DNA of 64,000 nt from an uncultured Altererythrobacter sp. (lineage in GTDB: Bacteria > Pseudomonadota > Alphaproteobacteria > Sphingomonadales > Sphingomonadaceae): positions 1 through 64,000 of the forward strand of contig CAMPIX010000008.1 in the NCBI GenBank assembly GCA_946886565.1, read 5' to 3'. Of the stretch, positions 63,966 to 64,000 are shown piece after piece. The notes below the pieces were generated by a model, which was not told where the DNA came from, ran no database searches, and saw only the letters and a program-made list of their open reading frames with translations. A program made the translations under genes and the position numbers. Numbering within the stretch: the first letter of the stretch is position 1; every line of letters begins with the position of its first letter.

Positions 63966-64000
63966 GGCGGTCCTCCTCCAGCCGATCCGGCAGGTGAAAC

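Overview
The window is GC-rich DNA with tightly packed genes, many overlapping by 1-4 bp. Gene content points to an aerobic alphaproteobacterium of the Sphingomonadales, most likely Erythrobacteraceae: a large TonB-dependent receptor, an acyl-CoA degradation cluster, a fused PabB-PabC, a GTP cyclohydrolase II with a long N-terminal extension, a two-gene Ku/LigD end-joining system, and repeat families I associate with that order. The taxonomic call is an inference; no search was run. I see no tRNA, rRNA, CRISPR array, IS element, prophage or plasmid function.

Layout. 1-1109: end of a YbbN-like TPR gene and a Lon-substrate-binding-domain protein. 1392-4971 (minus): argB, yggT, folD, a lipoprotein and marC, mostly overlapping. 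5324-10275 (minus): acyl-CoA dehydrogenase, class III CoA-transferase, thiolase and a FAS1-like dehydratase. 10305-15071: small lipoproteins, RecQ, a beta-helix protein, a DksA/TraR-type zinc finger and a low-GC lipoprotein. 15170-21950 (minus): GNAT, ribA, xthA, lolA, rpmG, arfB, an RluA-type synthase and pabBC. 22058-27515: a HerA-like ATPase facing an EF-hand/response regulator/histidine kinase operon, then cupin and glyoxalase genes. 27590-36582: two peptidases, a thioesterase, two tandem diguanylate cyclases and alanine dehydrogenase. 36721-39262: a phosphate-starvation pair (porin and PstS), each behind its own PHO box. 39382-44959 (plus): ku, an MgtC-like membrane gene, ligD and a DUF2157/GDYXXLXY pair. 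45246-52: ftsK, thiE-like, yggS and a TonB receptor follow up to 51975. 52118-58685: glnD, an acyl-CoA ligase, lgt and a MidA-like methyltransferase. 58739-63904: an osmoprotectant-type ABC importer beside an HWE histidine kinase, and isovaleryl-CoA dehydrogenase.

The most unusual material is non-coding. Several dispersed palindromic families occur between genes. In three of them, hairpin stems differ in sequence between copies yet still pair, while loops and linkers are conserved, which is what selection on a folded structure would leave. The clearest is the 1110-1402 element, two inverted copies of a four-hairpin unit between convergent genes. Another, at 8962-9087, contributes the Shine-Dalgarno of the CoA-transferase gene and could hide it in a 7-bp hairpin. 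Among protein systems, the best candidates for new biology are the EF-hand protein encoded directly ahead of a two-component system, and the membrane gene translationally coupled between ku and ligD.
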